Source: Lepraria neglecta (lineage: Eukaryota > Ascomycota > Lecanoromycetes > Lecanorales > Stereocaulaceae). Taken from it: 64,000 nucleotides of DNA. Location: assembly GCA_033220425.1 (NCBI GenBank), contig CM065650.1, forward strand, positions 2,604,001 through 2,668,000, written 5' to 3'. The position numbers and the translations under genes were made by a program. Below, piece by piece: positions 18,940 to 32,000 of this stretch (its first letter is position 1; each line of letters begins with the position of its first letter). The notes below the pieces were generated by a model. The model did no database searches, was not told the DNA's origin, and saw only the letters and a program-made list of their open reading frames with translations.

Positions 18940-20831
18940 GGTGAATTCACTTCGAGAAGCAATTCACTGGATCGCTTCAGGGATGCAGTCTGCAGAAGTT
19001 TCGGTGCTGTTTCGTGTAGTGCTTCGATGCCGGTTTAATTGCTCGGTAGTCGACGGGGAACTTTGTGAAGTATGATCGTTTGTGTCTTCATCTTGGCCAT
19101 CCCACAGGAGGGGAAAGGCTTCTGAGTGGTCAGGCAGCGACTATTTGGATGGCAGGAATCTTCAGCTTCATGCGGTCACTTCATGTTTGCCAAATGTCGG
19201 CCGGTTCTTGCTGGGGAAGGTGTTTGCTTGCTCCGCCGAGGTACGTGTGTTGGGAACCAATGGCTAGTCTCGCGCGTGCTTGAGGGCGTATTTAGAGGTG
19301 ACACCGCAGAAGTTTTGCTTAGATGCCAAGCTTGTAATGAAGGGGAGCTGCAGGCTCCGTACGAGGTGGATCAAGAGGTGGTTAAAGGAATGATGGTGTG
19401 GTGAGTGGTGAATGGTTGTGGCGGTAAAGGAGAAAACTGTGACCTGATTATTTTGCCTGGGGTTTTTTTCTGGGGAATAGGTTGCCCTCTAGACCGTAGC
19501 GGGTCGCAACGGCTGCCAATTCTCAGGGATCAAGCTAACACCCCCGATAGAAGGTTTGCTTGTAATGAGGTAGTAAGGTCCTGTTTCACGCTGTTTCACT
19601 TAAAGATAATAATGTGGCAGCTGACGCGGAGGCAGCTACGATCTGTAAAATATTCTACGGTTGTCCAAACGTCAATCCCCCAGAAATATAGCAGGCTTGG
19701 AAGATAGAGAAAACGCCGGCTGATCCTGTGCCTTTTGATAGATTAGTCATTCCCACTCAGCCTCCACCTTCAGCCTCGCATTCCTGCTGCAAGTCAGATT
19801 TTGGGCCCACCCAGTCGGATGAATCATCCGTCACACCTGCTCGCAAAATTCGCCTTTTCTTACTCTCTTGCTCCAAGCCTGTTTCTGGAGGAAGCTCTAA
19901 TTGAGTTTCTGTGCCTGATTGGCACGAGACCCATTTTTTTGACTCAAAGAAACAAAGGCTAGCAAAGGCCGAAAAGAGCCGATGCCGCCCTCCCGTTGGT
20001 TGCATCACTAATGACTCTTCACACACCGCCACAGTGCGTAACAGGGTACGTAAACCTTTCAAATCACAATTGAGAGGTAGGTGTATACTTGAGGGCATGT
20101 TGCGATTCGTCGTCGGCGATTTGAGCAAGATAATGCACGACTCTCGGATCGAAAACACACAGCGTCCTTCCATGCACGACATCCGAATCAAAAGCCACTT
20201 TCCACAGGATTGGTTCCATAATTAGACTAGGGAACCCTAACACGGTAACGCTGACCACGCAGCTGGGCTCGCTACGACATTCCCCTTTTTTCGCTGAGCG
20301 AATTGTTCGGGACCTTACTTCCGATAAGGGAGGATAACGCAGTAGGAATGAAGAAATGCCACTTCACGGCTATAGTTTCTTGAAGAAGACGACTCCCGGC
20401 CTATGAAGCTCACATCCCTACTGAGCCCTAGGGCTGAAGGATTTATGCACACTGCTTGTTTGGAAACGGGATGTCTTGCATCTATATGGGGCAACATACT
20501 CCCTCGCGAATCGAGATCAAAGCATCGTTGGGCTAGTCTCGCAACGGTCAAGTGGAGAAGAGTGCCGGCAGCTATCCAATAGCCGCAAACACGTTTCCAG
20601 GCTAAGGGGATCATCCCCAGCCTAGCGCCAGCCTAGCGCCAGCCTAGACCCAGCCTAGACCAGTACTCGGCTTCTAGGTGCCAAACTGGTGGTAGGTTGT
20701 AAGGAAGGAGGAAAGATGTGGAGAGAAACGTGGCTTATGTAAACACACACCAAGGAGCTAAACAGCGCTAAAAGATTTCATGCCTGCGGCAAGATTAGCC
20801 TTAAGTTCTCGGCCATGATAATACCCAATCT
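18940..20831. other. Intergenic, PLC promoter region
   Basis: Leader and promoter of the PLC gene plus the 3' flank of the FNT gene. A minus-strand frame at 19757-20191 ends in a protein-like stretch (ESKKRRILRAGVTDD), but a plus-strand frame at 19911-20225 is equally plausible. Neither shows a domain or splice-supported structure, so neither is called. Confidence 0.4.
20616..20660. repeat. Minisatellite, CCAGCCTAG(C/A) units
   Basis: Four consecutive 11-12 bp units (CCAGCCTAGCG twice, then CCAGCCTAGAC twice) in the 3' flank of the FNT gene. Confidence 0.85.
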
Positions 20832-22261
20832 TCATACAGCCTGGCCCTCAATGGGACTGGGCTCGCCTTTCCGATGAGTATACATCTCCGCGCTCAACTC
20901 CCTCCCAATTCCACTAGCCATCTGCTGACCCGAAGAGGGAAGCGAGGCAACATGATTGGGATGCCCCGCTTCCAGCTCTTTCCCATCAATGACCTTCGCA
21001 TCCTTCTCTTCCTGTGATGACTGAGAGTTTGGAACGGACTTGCGTCTCGATGGCCCCATTGGCCCACCAGCTTCCATCGCAGTATCGAGGCCGCTAAGGT
21101 CGAACTTGATATCCTCCACTCCTGGTCCGGTGAGGTACAAGTACCAATAAATTGCTCCAACGAAGAGGCCGCCTCCGACTGTGTTACCAAGCACAGTGGG
21201 AATCATCGACTTCCAGATGTACAAACCCACACCAATGTCTGGGTGGCCGTAAAAGATGGCGACTGGGATGAAATACATGTTCGCGATGACGTGGTCTAGG
21301 CCCAGAGCAACAAATGTGAACGTTGGCCACCAGATGGCAAGAATTTTCGAGGAGATTTCGCGGGACGAGATGGAGATGAATACGGCGAAACAGACTAGCC
21401 AATTAGCTCCAATGGCCCGGAGGAATATCTGAACCCAGGTGGGAGTTAGACACTTCTGTGTCGCAAAATTGATGACCTCCGTGTGATAAGCAGCAATGTC
21501 GAAGATTCCTCCATCTATGAATTCGTTTCAGCAACATTTCAAGCGGTGTGGAGAACGCCGAGCTACCACTTACAGCCAGTAATGATAGCCATAAAGAAAA
21601 GCATCCCTGCCAAGTTGCCAAAAAACGACACAACCCAGTTGACCATAAGGTGAAAAAAGGTGACTCGGCGGTGAAGGAACGCGGTGGACATGAACTGCAG
21701 AACATCAGACAACATCTTATGTGGACTTGAGCAGCGCAGGCCTACCATGACATTACTAGTGTACAGATCCGCCCCGCTGAGAACTATCATAATGAGTCCC
21801 ACAGGGAAGAAGACCGAGCCGATGGTCCTGATAAGGCCTGGAGCATTTTCCTGATACCAGGGAGCCGTTTCTGTGGACAAGGCTACTGCGCAGCTGTAAC
21901 TATGGTCAGCCTATATCGAAGAAGTTCATACTCGGAATCATAGTCGAGCTGATGATATTGAAAAGAACGAGATGAATTCAAGCCCCAAATCCACACATCT
22001 TGGCTTGCTGTGCGGCACTTGACAAGCCAAATCCCAAAGAAAAGGCAGGCAATATGGCATGCCACAATAACACAAGAGACAGCGCATTTGAAGCCACTTC
22101 ATTTAGGGTGATGAAAGAATTCGTAGCGCAATTTACCCAAACCCCAGCAAAGGACCAGCCATAAACGAGTTCCACCACAGCTTGTGCCATACCATATGCG
22201 ACTTCTTACAACCAATCCTAGAGACCAGCTCAATCGTTTGTTGAGGCGTGAACGCGTCCAT
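20832..22261 (-). CDS. Formate/nitrite transporter family channel
   Basis: A plasma-membrane channel for small monovalent anions; fungal members such as Aspergillus NitA carry nitrite. Exons on the minus strand: 22137-22261, 21746-21893, 21574-21694, 20832-21514; introns 243, 51 and 59 nt; 358 aa. The start is the ATG at 22261 (MDAFTPQQTIELVSRIG), giving the family N-terminus and, across the long first intron, LLGFGCAVALSTETAPWYQ. Signatures are PGLIRTIGSVFFPVGLIM, the GADLYTSN loop, NWVVSFFGNLAG and GLDHVIANMYFIPVAIF; six membrane helices are expected. The C-terminal ~100 residues are hydrophilic and Ser/Glu-rich, presumably a cytosolic tail. Substrate cannot be told from sequence, and no nitrate-assimilation genes are adjacent. 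Confidence 0.93.
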
Positions 22262-25200
22262 GGCAGGCAAGCTTCCTTCAGACAAGGCTACAGAAAAACG
22301 ACGTTTGTCCACCTAAAAGACGTCGACGTGTGCGATATGAGACGAAGACAGTGAAGACATTCTACTAAGCCTGGGGAGGCAGATTCTATATGCAAAACGA
22401 CATCAAGGTCATAGCGGCTTAGCGGAAACCTTCTCCCCAAAAATCATGCATCGAAATTATCAGCAATAGCATCTGTGATGTACACATGCGGCATCTGGTG
22501 CATGCAAGATCTAAAATCCACGCGGCACAACAGCGGCCTTATCATGGAGTTCAAACCGAGCCCAGAAAACGAAGGGATTTTATTGGCCGATAAGAAGGTG
22601 GATAGTGCATCACTAGCGACTTTTTCTTTCCCCCCTTTATCTCCTTGCGCATCTTCCTCTGCATCTCAACGGGCCTCTGCTGTCATTGGTAAATGGGGAA
22701 AATTGGCGGATTGATCGACTCGTTCGTTGGATTTAAAGACGAGAATCTCACAAGCCACGAGGAAGATGTTCCCGAGGGAATAGAAAACCATACCTACGTC
22801 AATTTTCAACGCGGAGACATGCCTTTGATCAACCCTCTTCGTTATTCCCATGCCGCCAATGTAAGAGCCGTTAGTCACTAGCGCAAGGCCTTCATTGAAT
22901 GCAATGCCTACATTTGTAGAGCAGGATTCCGGGATACTCTCGTGCTTCAGATTCCTTGCCTGGACTGGAGAGGACTAACCTCGAAATCTAGCCGGTGTGA
23001 GCCTCGATCTAGCTGGAGAAGCGTCGGCTGACCAGTTGCAAACTACCAATCATGTCAATGCTGCGGGCGCGTCTCGTCTGCTTTTCTCAATCTTGTCTCC
23101 TCTGTGCTCTTTCCTCGGTTGCACAGACACAGTGTTCGTTGCCAAAAAGTCCAGTGCTCGCCATGTAAGGTCGCTGGGTTCCACGCATTAGAGATTCAAT
23201 AAAGATGCCAATGAAGCGACAGTTCTGATGAGTCTGCCATTCTAATATAGACGCCGAAGCGCAACTTGTCAATTCTGTCCTACTCTGTCTTCTTTCTCGC
23301 AAGGAAAGGGGATATGCAAACGAAGGTGAGATTTTGTCGCTTCCTGATGAGGAAGAAAGCTGTCGGGGGAAAGATGAATTCTTAAGTACTTTAGGATGCC
23401 GAGCTAGAAACTCCAGCAGGAGAGTGAATGATAGGCAATGAAAGAGAGTTTCGATATAGCATACAGCAGCGCAGAACATATCTTATTCTATTGACAAAGG
23501 TGATGAGGCGTACACAGCAGGCTGTGTGAGACTACTAGTCCTACCTTACTAGGGATTTTGAAGATCTCGACTCTGCCATTGCTCTAGGCAGCATCAAAGA
23601 GGCGCACTCAACATTGGAGGTCCACTTTTCCGAGTGCGTGAGGCTGCTGAAACGGCCATGTATGGTGGTAGAGAAGGAAAGGAGAGGATCAGAACAAGCA
23701 AAGTAATTCCAAGGTGCAGTGGCCTGAGCTGCATATTTTTCAAGGCAACAAGATGGTCAATTTACGTAAAGCCATGTTGTTAGAATTGCTTAGGCTACCA
23801 AAGGGGCCCACCTCCGATGGCAAGCGGATATATTCAAAGGACGACATGCCTGCGCACAGCTGATTTTCAAAGCAAATGTCTTTTGAAACAGCGAAGGTCG
23901 CATTCTCATTGAGCCTGATCTTAGCAGGCATCACAATCTGGCCGCAACAAAGACTCTTTGCCTCGTAGTTGGCCCCGAACAGTTCCTCTCAGGGCTACAA
24001 CATCAAGATCGATCCCATCAAGTAATGGAAGAGGCTCATGCAAGCAAGGTGAAACGCCGAGGACTGAAGCGTAAACCGTTTGCCGCAGTTAAGCACAACT
24101 AACTTCCCGGGGTGATGTTTCATGAGCAGGATGAGCTATATTTAGCAACATCGCTTGTTGCAGATTCCGCTTCGAGACATTCTGATTCGCCACAAGCGAC
24201 CGTAACAGATCGTCGAAGGATTTTGGCACTGCGGCCAGCACGCAGTCCAAGCGTAGGATTGTAGATACAACGTTTCGTTGCTTTTTGGTTTGTGTGAATG
24301 ACGATGCTCCTGCAATAATGACAATCCTTTTGCTGCAGGGCGAGTAAGAGAACACAATGTAAACCAACCCAACAGAGGACGACTGGGTCACGAGAGCCCA
24401 CGTCGGCGGCGAATGCAACGGTGTCGCTATGAAAACGGCCCCACACTTGTGCAAGCCACAGCAGTCGATGCTATGGCGAGCGGTAGGACCAATAGCCCCT
24501 CATTTGTGAAAGGACCTGCTTAAGCGCCCGGGAAGATGGTCAACTTTTCTGGATGTAAGCGACACTTGATACCACCAGTGGCAGCAGCACTATTATTGTC
24601 GATGAGGGGTAACAGCTTGGTCGATGGACGTCACTGGCTATACTTCTTTCTTTACGATAGAAAAGCGGTGAAGAACAGGAGGGATGTGAAGTGGTGTTGT
24701 ATGTAGTAAACGATGGCTAAAGGAGAGGATCGAATGGGCGTTCAGAAGACCATAGGGGATTGAAGATGCACAAAATTCCATCCCGCAAACCCCAAGCTAA
24801 AGGGGAATCATCTGCCTTTGGTTGGCTGAAATTGCCTGGACAGGCTTGAAGTTCCAGGGATTAACCCCCCAATTTGCCCCTCTGGGCGTCCGTTGGAGGC
24901 AACACTAGTACCCCTTGTAGTTAGATGATGAGGTGCCCCCCCTGGGTTCGCTCTGGAACCAATGAGCGGCACCTTGCCAGTTTTCCCCTTCCTCCAACAA
25001 CATCCACCCATTCACCCTCTTCTGTCTCATCCACCTTTACCTTTGCACAGCTTTTCTATTTTCTATCTATTCGCGACCCACGGCATCTCATCTCCCTTTA
25101 CCTTACAACTTACCTCACTAACTAATACAATCGACTATCCTTGAATTCACCCTTTAATTAATACAATCCACCAGACACATCATCGACTATCCTTCTTTGT

Positions 25201-25871
25201 CACCCAGATTGTGTCGCTTTTTACACCCGGTGCCCTTACAAGCGCCCCACGTCATATAGCTTCATAATAATCAAAAAAACGAACGCACGCCCGTATATCG
25301 ACAAGCTCGATCCTCCATACTTTCTAGGTGGCTACTTCTTGTGGTTTGCTGGTCAAGACCAGAAAGGAACTGCCCCCATCGACACTACCATATCATTCAC
25401 CACCACCAACCCATTTTTCAGTCAGCACATCACTGTTCGTGCCTGCCTGAGATTCACTCTCTATCCAACATTCGCTCCTACCTTTGTCCGAATTCACCTC
25501 GGCAACATCTTGTACGCTCAAAAAGTGAGCTTCGATCTTCAACTCTCATCCTCATCACCCCACTAACTTTTGGTTTCTTGGAACAGAGGCCTTGACATCC
25601 TTGTGTTGCTCACATCCTCATATGACCTTGGACAATTGCCTTCGATAAGCTCAGCAAGCCACCTATCACTTGCATCGTTACACAAATTCCACTTCTACGT
25701 CACCCCTCAATTGAAACATCGATCGGCTAGTAGTCTCTACAAGATACGAGTCTTGTCTACTTGTTGAGGTAGCACGGCCATCTTTGTCAGCGCCGAGATC
25801 AACACGCCTTCGAGCGAAGACTAAGACTTCTTGCACATATTCAGTTTACCCCCCCAAAAAGAACCGTCAAC
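22262..25871. other. 3.6 kb gene-free interval with long CT-rich leader
   Basis: No gene supported in 22262-24950; the scattered open frames are short and overlap in several frames. From about 24990 to 25870 the plus strand is strongly CT-rich, typical of a long 5' leader and core promoter for the gene starting at 25872. Confidence 0.5.
25525..25586 (+). other. Probable 5' UTR intron
   Basis: A GTGAGC donor at 25525, a CTAACTTTT branch/pyrimidine tract and a GGAACAG acceptor ending at 25586 make a 62-nt intron of the size used elsewhere in this window. It would lie in the leader of the gene starting at 25872. Confidence 0.5.
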
Positions 25872-27533
25872 ATGAGTCTGAACGCTGGCGGCCTCGCTCA
25901 AATGACTTACAATCCACATAACTCTTTCGAGACTGGGCTTGGTGTCCCTGGATCTGGCTTTTCTTCTAGAAGAGGTGGAACTCTTAGCAAGCGTCTCAGC
26001 GTCGCCCCACCTTCCAGTATCTCGACGATCAGCGAGAGTCATCAGCAGGATGCTAATCCTACACCAAGAACAAGCCGCTCTCATTTGCTGGCTGGGTTAA
26101 GGACTGCCCCAAAATCACCCGCGTTCCCTTCTTCGGCTCCTCCTACACAGGTCCAACCACCTTTCAGATTCGACCAGGGCGGACAGAGCAACAAGGAGAA
26201 CTACAACTGTGGACGTGCAATGCCCCAAACTGCCGTTGGTGGAAGCTTCCCAGACAGCCAGCGCTATGCGATGAATGGGAATGGCCAGATGTACGCTCTT
26301 CCGGAGATCCTCGCCCCTCCGACGCTCCAATTCGAAGACGAACAAGATGAAGATCCTGCTGTCTATGCGGAGTTGATGGCAACCAATCAATACCTTGCGC
26401 AGCAACAGATGCGTCTACAGCAGCAGCTCATCCAACTTACGGCGGCACAACAGCAGATGCAAAACATGGGCCTCGGCAGTGGGATGGGCCAGCAGCAGCA
26501 GTATTTCCAGTCATCTATGGCACCAAACAATGGCTACTACAACCAGCAGCTTCAGAACGTCATTCAGCCCATCGTCTCTCCGGTTCCTGGCGTGGCCGGC
26601 GTATACACTGTCTACAATCCCATGACGGGTCAGCAAACATACGTGGTGGATAATGGCTCTCAACCCCAGGCTACACATCAAACCCAAATATCCAACAATG
26701 AGTTGAGCCACTCACCACCTCCAACAACGCCTACTTTCCGCGCTCAAGTCTCACCACCACCGGAAAACATCATCCCGCCTCGCACTCTGAGCATTTCTCC
26801 TCCAAAGCTCTCTCCTCCAAAATCGTCATCTCCACCTGTTGAGGTGAACCCCCTGCCACCGCCTTCCGCGAATGCATTCCGTCGAGGTCATGCGAGAGGC
26901 TTGTCGTCTGTGACTGGCTTGGCTCTGAATGCAGGAGACGGCCCCAAGAGCAGTGTACCCAAGTCTGCAGGATTCCCTCAAACTCCTATGACTGGTACCT
27001 TTGGACCTGGACAAAATCGCGCTGGAGATCACCCTGTCCGTCAACCTCGAGGTCCTCCCTCCTTGGAGGAGCTTGTGGAGAAGCCGACTTCAAAGCATGA
27101 GGGCAGCAAGAATTTTGTCACCCGTCAACGCCGCCGTGCCGTCAACAATCTTGTTCGCGCTGGCTTGGACCGTCGTGCGGCTTCTCGTGGCAGCAACTCT
27201 ATCGATAGCGTCGGAACACCTTCAAGCGAATGCGAAATCACGTTCTCCGTTTCCTCTGAGAGCGACAATGACAGTATTCGCAGCCGGAGCGACAGCCAAT
27301 CTGGCAGACCCAGTCCCATCGGCTCAGAGAGGAAAGAGATGAAGGAACGATCAAGGGACAGGAATTCGACTGGCACCCCTTTCACCACAGCTAGCCTCAG
27401 TAGTGAGGAAGGCATGATTGGCGGGAAGATGGTAGAGGTCAAAATCGAGGAAATTGAAGACACGAATGACAAGCGCAAGGCTCCTTTACTGGTGCTCACT
27501 GATGCGGCGAAGCGCAAGAGCGCTATCTTCTGA
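25872..27533 (+). CDS. Conserved-looking disordered fungal protein
   Basis: Single exon, 553 aa, ATG in the context TCAACATGAG after a CT-rich leader. It is mostly low-complexity (Pro, Ser, Gln). Visible parts are: a Gln-rich, coiled-coil-like stretch at about 155-205 (LAQQQMRLQQQLIQLTAAQQ); a Tyr-containing patch VYTVYNPMTGQQTYVV near 245; a Pro/Ser-rich middle with repeated SPPK; a GHARGLSSVTGLAL segment near 340; and a basic, well-structured-looking block near 410-440 (KHEGSKNFVTRQRRRAVNNL) that is the likeliest conserved core. The last 40 residues are Lys/Glu-rich. I do not recognise the family with certainty. Polyglutamine plus a basic block fits an RNA-binding or regulatory role, but that is inference only. 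Its 3' flank holds a dispersed repeat shared with nsdD. Confidence 0.82.
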   Translation: MSLNAGGLAQMTYNPHNSFETGLGVPGSGFSSRRGGTLSKRLSVAPPSSISTISESHQQDANPTPRTSRSHLLAGLRTAPKSPAFPSSAPPTQVQPPFRFDQGGQSNKENYNCGRAMPQTAVGGSFPDSQRYAMNGNGQMYALPEILAPPTLQFEDEQDEDPAVYAELMATNQYLAQQQMRLQQQLIQLTAAQQQMQNMGLGSGMGQQQQYFQSSMAPNNGYYNQQLQNVIQPIVSPVPGVAGVYTVYNPMTGQQTYVVDNGSQPQATHQTQISNNELSHSPPPTTPTFRAQVSPPPENIIPPRTLSISPPKLSPPKSSSPPVEVNPLPPPSANAFRRGHARGLSSVTGLALNAGDGPKSSVPKSAGFPQTPMTGTFGPGQNRAGDHPVRQPRGPPSLEELVEKPTSKHEGSKNFVTRQRRRAVNNLVRAGLDRRAASRGSNSIDSVGTPSSECEITFSVSSESDNDSIRSRSDSQSGRPSPIGSERKEMKERSRDRNSTGTPFTTASLSSEEGMIGGKMVEVKIEEIEDTNDKRKAPLLVLTDAAKRKSAIF

Positions 27534-29023
27534 TCGGAAGTCTCGGTTCTACGGCTGACGTGGGATGGATTACTCGGAGTCGCCTTGGGTAGATCCTCAG
27601 GCATAACGAGCAGTTCTTCGCTGCATACATCAGCATATCACAGACATCTGTTACTATTGCACGCCTTTTACGACTTTATTTCCCAGCAAACCATCTCTGC
27701 ACAGACTTGGCTTGCTGTTTACGACTTTTCAACTGTCTCTACACTCCTTTGCCGTTCTTACACGATCCAATCCCTTGTGTCTACAGCTCTGGCCGCCCGT
27801 GCTCTCTCGAATTCGACGCCCAATTCACATATCTACCCCACTATATGTCGGTATCCTTCGGTTAAGAATCGACTACTGTGCGCTCATGGGGTCATAATCT
27901 ATCCAAGCTGCAAGACGTTGAGGATATCATGATTATTATCCGCACATTACAAGATTGTAATTCTTCACTTCTTCGTCTCCACAGACACAGTCTTTGAAGA
28001 CGCTTTTTACCCTGGATAGCACTAGCTTGCACCCGGGCTGATACTTTCTTCTTTGCTGGCAATACTACACTAGAGTAGGCGCTTGTGCAAGCAATGGAGA
28101 GCATGGATGGACAATACGAGAGAAGACGGTATGGAGGATGGTGTTAGTGGAATGGATAGGCCTGTGCACCTAGCTCTGTATAGTACTGTACTTGCTCTTT
28201 TGCCAGAATCACGTGTGCTCGACCGGCTGAGCATTAGCTATAGAGAGGTAGATGCGTTACTGAATATACAGTTATGATACCTCTTGCAACTGACCTCCTC
28301 ATGACTTGTAACCCCTGCCATCATGCATATTAGGGCAGTCTTCCACGCCGAGTACGAGCCCCCAAACAAAAGGAACGGGAATCATACCGCAACTTTGGCA
28401 CGCTCGAAACTCCCCTTCACTGCCAAAATCCACGTTCCGAGCTCCTTGCCACTCACAAATAGCATGTATCCGACTCAGACTGCCAGTCAACTGCCTTAAA
28501 TGTTTGACTGGCTAAGTTTTTATCCCTAAATACTGGCTGTAAATGAAGGTATTTTGTCACCGCAACATATCGTCTAGCCCTAACCCTGAACCCAGCATAC
28601 TGGCCACAGCACCACAACCAGACATCATCTGTGCGATTGAAAATAGACAGAAATGCGCATGGAACTACGGGTTCGTGCTGTAAGACTTTCGATTCTTCGA
28701 TTGCGTTGTGGGAGGTATTATCGGAGAAATGGTGTTATGGTGTCAATTCTTGCTACTGATCATACTTTCCCTAATATATTATCGTCAATCGGCAGCCATC
28801 ACAGTCATCGGCATTGCCTTTAGCCACAATGAGTAGAACGCCTGTCAGTCACCATTTACTTAAAGACCATTAAGAGGATAATATGCACATCGGGTATATG
28901 AAAAGAAAAGAGGTGGGAGTCTGTAAAGACCGGTTGTTGAAAAGACTTTTTGCTGGGCGAAAAGATCACCAGATATCCTCGAAGCTTAGGGTCTGTTATC
29001 CGCTGATACTGTCAAAGAATGGG
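27534..29023. other. Intergenic between convergent genes
   Basis: 3' flanks of the convergent genes ending at 27533 and 29024. Apart from the dispersed repeat at 27791-27930, no gene or RNA was recognised. A CCCTAACCCTGAACCC stretch at about 28579-28594 resembles telomeric repeats but is too short to mean more. Confidence 0.5.
27791..27930 (+). repeat. Dispersed ~140-bp repeat, copy 1
   Basis: Aligns collinearly with 54313-54452, with perfect blocks such as TCGACGCCCAATTC and CCCCACTATATGTCGGTAT and overall identity of roughly three quarters. It lies on the sense strand, about 260 bp beyond the stop codon at 27533. Confidence 0.8.
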
Positions 29024-32000
29024 CTACAACCGGACGGCCGGATTAGTCGTTGCTGGCGGTGACGGCGATTTCCGATCCTCCTTATACAGCGCCAACGCTG
29101 CCCCTCTGACCTTCTTGATCTTCGCAAAGCCCTCCGGATCATTCTTCTCCATTACGGCTAGCTCTTCCGCTGTAGCACCGATAGATTCATAAACAGCTTC
29201 AGGGCCCATACGCTCGACCTTGTCCTTAATCTCGCTACCTTCGAAACTCTCTATTCTTCTGCGTAAATCTTTTAGGTACTCGGCCTCGACTTCTGTACCC
29301 GTTGTGCCGTGCGCATAGTCCTGAGTCTCGGGGCGAAGGATGTCGCGCTTAATGCGTTGGCCGAAGCGGTGCATGCGGCCTTCTTCTTGAGCTTGGCGGG
29401 ACGCGAGGGAGGGGGAGGAGCTGCGGCGGGAGAGGGAGGAGGGACGGATGAGAGGGGAAGAGTGGTCATCTTCGAGGTCTGGGGAGGCTGGGTCGCAGGG
29501 GAGGTCGGCTGGTTGAGTGGAGGTTGTAGGGTCGAGTGAGGAGTTGCTACCGTTGGAGTAGAGGGCCGGGGATGCTGTGGTGGTGGGCTTAGGGACACGG
29601 GTTTCGGGGTATTCGTCTTCGAAACGCTGGATCATGCGTTGGAGGGTGGTGTCGAGGAATTGGAGGCGTTCTGTTAAAGGATGTCAGTATGTTAGACATG
29701 ACATGGTTCAATATCCACTCACTATAACTCATCTCGTCACCCGACTTCGCTTCCTTGACCAGAGCTGGCTGCAATCTCGCTCGGATCTTCCTGGCGCTGT
29801 CCAGCAGGTTCTTTGACATCTCCTTGGCTTTGCCCTTGGACACCTCACTGCCCTGGAGTACCTTCCTTGGCGTTCCTGTACCGCTTTGAAAGGGTGATCC
29901 GTCTCGAGAGCCCTTCCTACCGTCAGCCGCTCTGTTGAGACAAATGTCTAGTGCTTTGACGACGCCTGTACCACCAACGATGTAGTCATCGTCGGGGGCT
30001 GGCTCGTCGCTATCATGGTTTTCTGGATAGTCGTCGACATGCCCCACGAGATGTAGTAAGATATCAGGAACAGTCAATTCCCTCTCACCGCCGTGTGGAT
30101 CAGCCATTGCTGCTATCGCAGAATCTGAGGTCTCCGCAAGAGGCAGACGCTCTAGATTCCGCAAGGAGTATGCCACAACCTGCTTTGCAAGAGCCTTGAC
30201 AATCTCACTCGAATCTTGAGTCGGCACATCGATGTCAATGCAGATAAGTGAGTCTGAAACGCGTACTGCAGCCATCAAAGATGCGTACAAAGCGCAGGCT
30301 TCTTCTTGTGATGTTTCAGTCTTTGCAGACGCAAGTGATGTTAGAAGGTGATTTTCAAGTATGTTAAGATGAGCCAGAGTTCGGCTCTCTGGCAAGACCT
30401 CTGCCAAAGCAATGGCGTGCTCGGGCGTCATGGCCACATCGGTAAGGTGTAATCTCTTGAGTATGGGGAATTGAGGTAAGTACTTCCGAATCAGTCCGAG
30501 AGCAGTAGGCTGGATAGAGAACAAATCATGGTTGTGAGACAGATCGATGAATCGGAAATTTGGAAGATGCGTCAGAGGCGGGAGCAAGGACTCAAGGGAA
30601 GAGGGCGAAAGATGGCAGTCGGCGAGACTGAGCGCCCACAACGTGCTCCTCTCGTCCAGTGCATCTGCAAGCATATTCAAGTCCTCCCGTAGATCATTGC
30701 CGCCAAGGTCAAGACCTTCGCACTTCCCGCTCTTGACGTAGCGTATAACATGCTCTAAGCCCTGCCGTGAGATGTCGTTGCTTGCTAGCCCCAGTCTGGT
30801 GCAGCCGCACTTCAAGACACCGTCCACGAGCTTTCCTATGGTTTCGGTGGATAGACTGCATTCTGCCATTACGAGTTCCTCCAAACGAGGGCCCTCAAGC
30901 CTTTCCGCTATTGCTTCTTGCAGGAGGGTAGGCATATCGATTTGAGGAGTCGTCGCAGAATGGGATTTATGCTTGACGCTATCCACGGTTGCTGATCCTT
31001 GTGGGAGCGGGATCATAGACAGATCTATAGCTTTGAGTGACCTTGACATGTTTATGAAAAGAGAGATGTGTCGCCAGCCTTCCTTCCCAATCTTTGGATT
31101 GTTTTTGAGGGACAGTTTTTCTACAACACCGAGTAGTTCCGTGGTTTGCTTATTTTGACCGTTCACCTTCTTGCACAGTCGCTTATTGTGTTTTGCTTGC
31201 TCTGGCGTTTTTGCAGCTAGCAGACCAGCAAGTATCACGCGCACAGCCTCATCCCCAAGACCGCAGTTCTCCAATATCAATCGTTTGACTGGCACAACAG
31301 CTAGGTAGTCACCAAGGGTGACGAGGTCTGGGAGTTGCATCCAGTAGCCCGACAGATCCAAACTCGAGAGTATACCCGGCGTTGCTGCATGACATGCAGA
31401 TGGGGAAGAGATCTGTTCGGCTATCCGTTTAAGTATAGGCGTCTCCCGCAGCTGACAACACCGGCGATATATGCGTAGAGGGTCTGTCGTTGGTCGATCT
31501 TGGGAACCCGGGGGCGTCTCGGTGCCAGCAGGAGAATCGCTTGCGCTGCTACTCGCGTCTCCTTTGAGTTCAGCTGGAATGGTACCATTTGCCAGGGCTT
31601 CTTGATGCTTTCTTTCCTTTCTTTCCTTACGTTCGCCTTCGGAGCGCTTTTTCTTCTCCTTCTTCCTTGTGGGCTCCTTGACTTCGGAGCACTCTGGCTT
31701 CATAGGTTCTGGAGCTTTTTCGGGTTTCACTTCCTCTCCAGTAGCCTTTATGACGCCCTCCTTCTCCTTTTCTTCCATGACAGCAATTGGGTCCTTCAAT
31801 GCTGCACCTTCACCTTTCTTCAGCACCTGGTCCTTCTTCATCTTTTTAAGTGCTATCTCGTGCTCCAATCGGGTAAGGCTTGATTCTCCCTTGAGAGGAG
31901 GCGCAGGCGGTTCTTGAGGTTCTTCCTCCGTGTACTGTGCTGCACCAGCAATCTCCACGTCAACGCAGAACGCTACCCTTCGCAACTTCTTCTGGTCTAG

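Noticed and set aside
19757-20225. Two opposing frames of 144 and 104 codons
   Set aside because: They overlap on opposite strands, neither shows a domain or splice structure, and composition does not choose between them.
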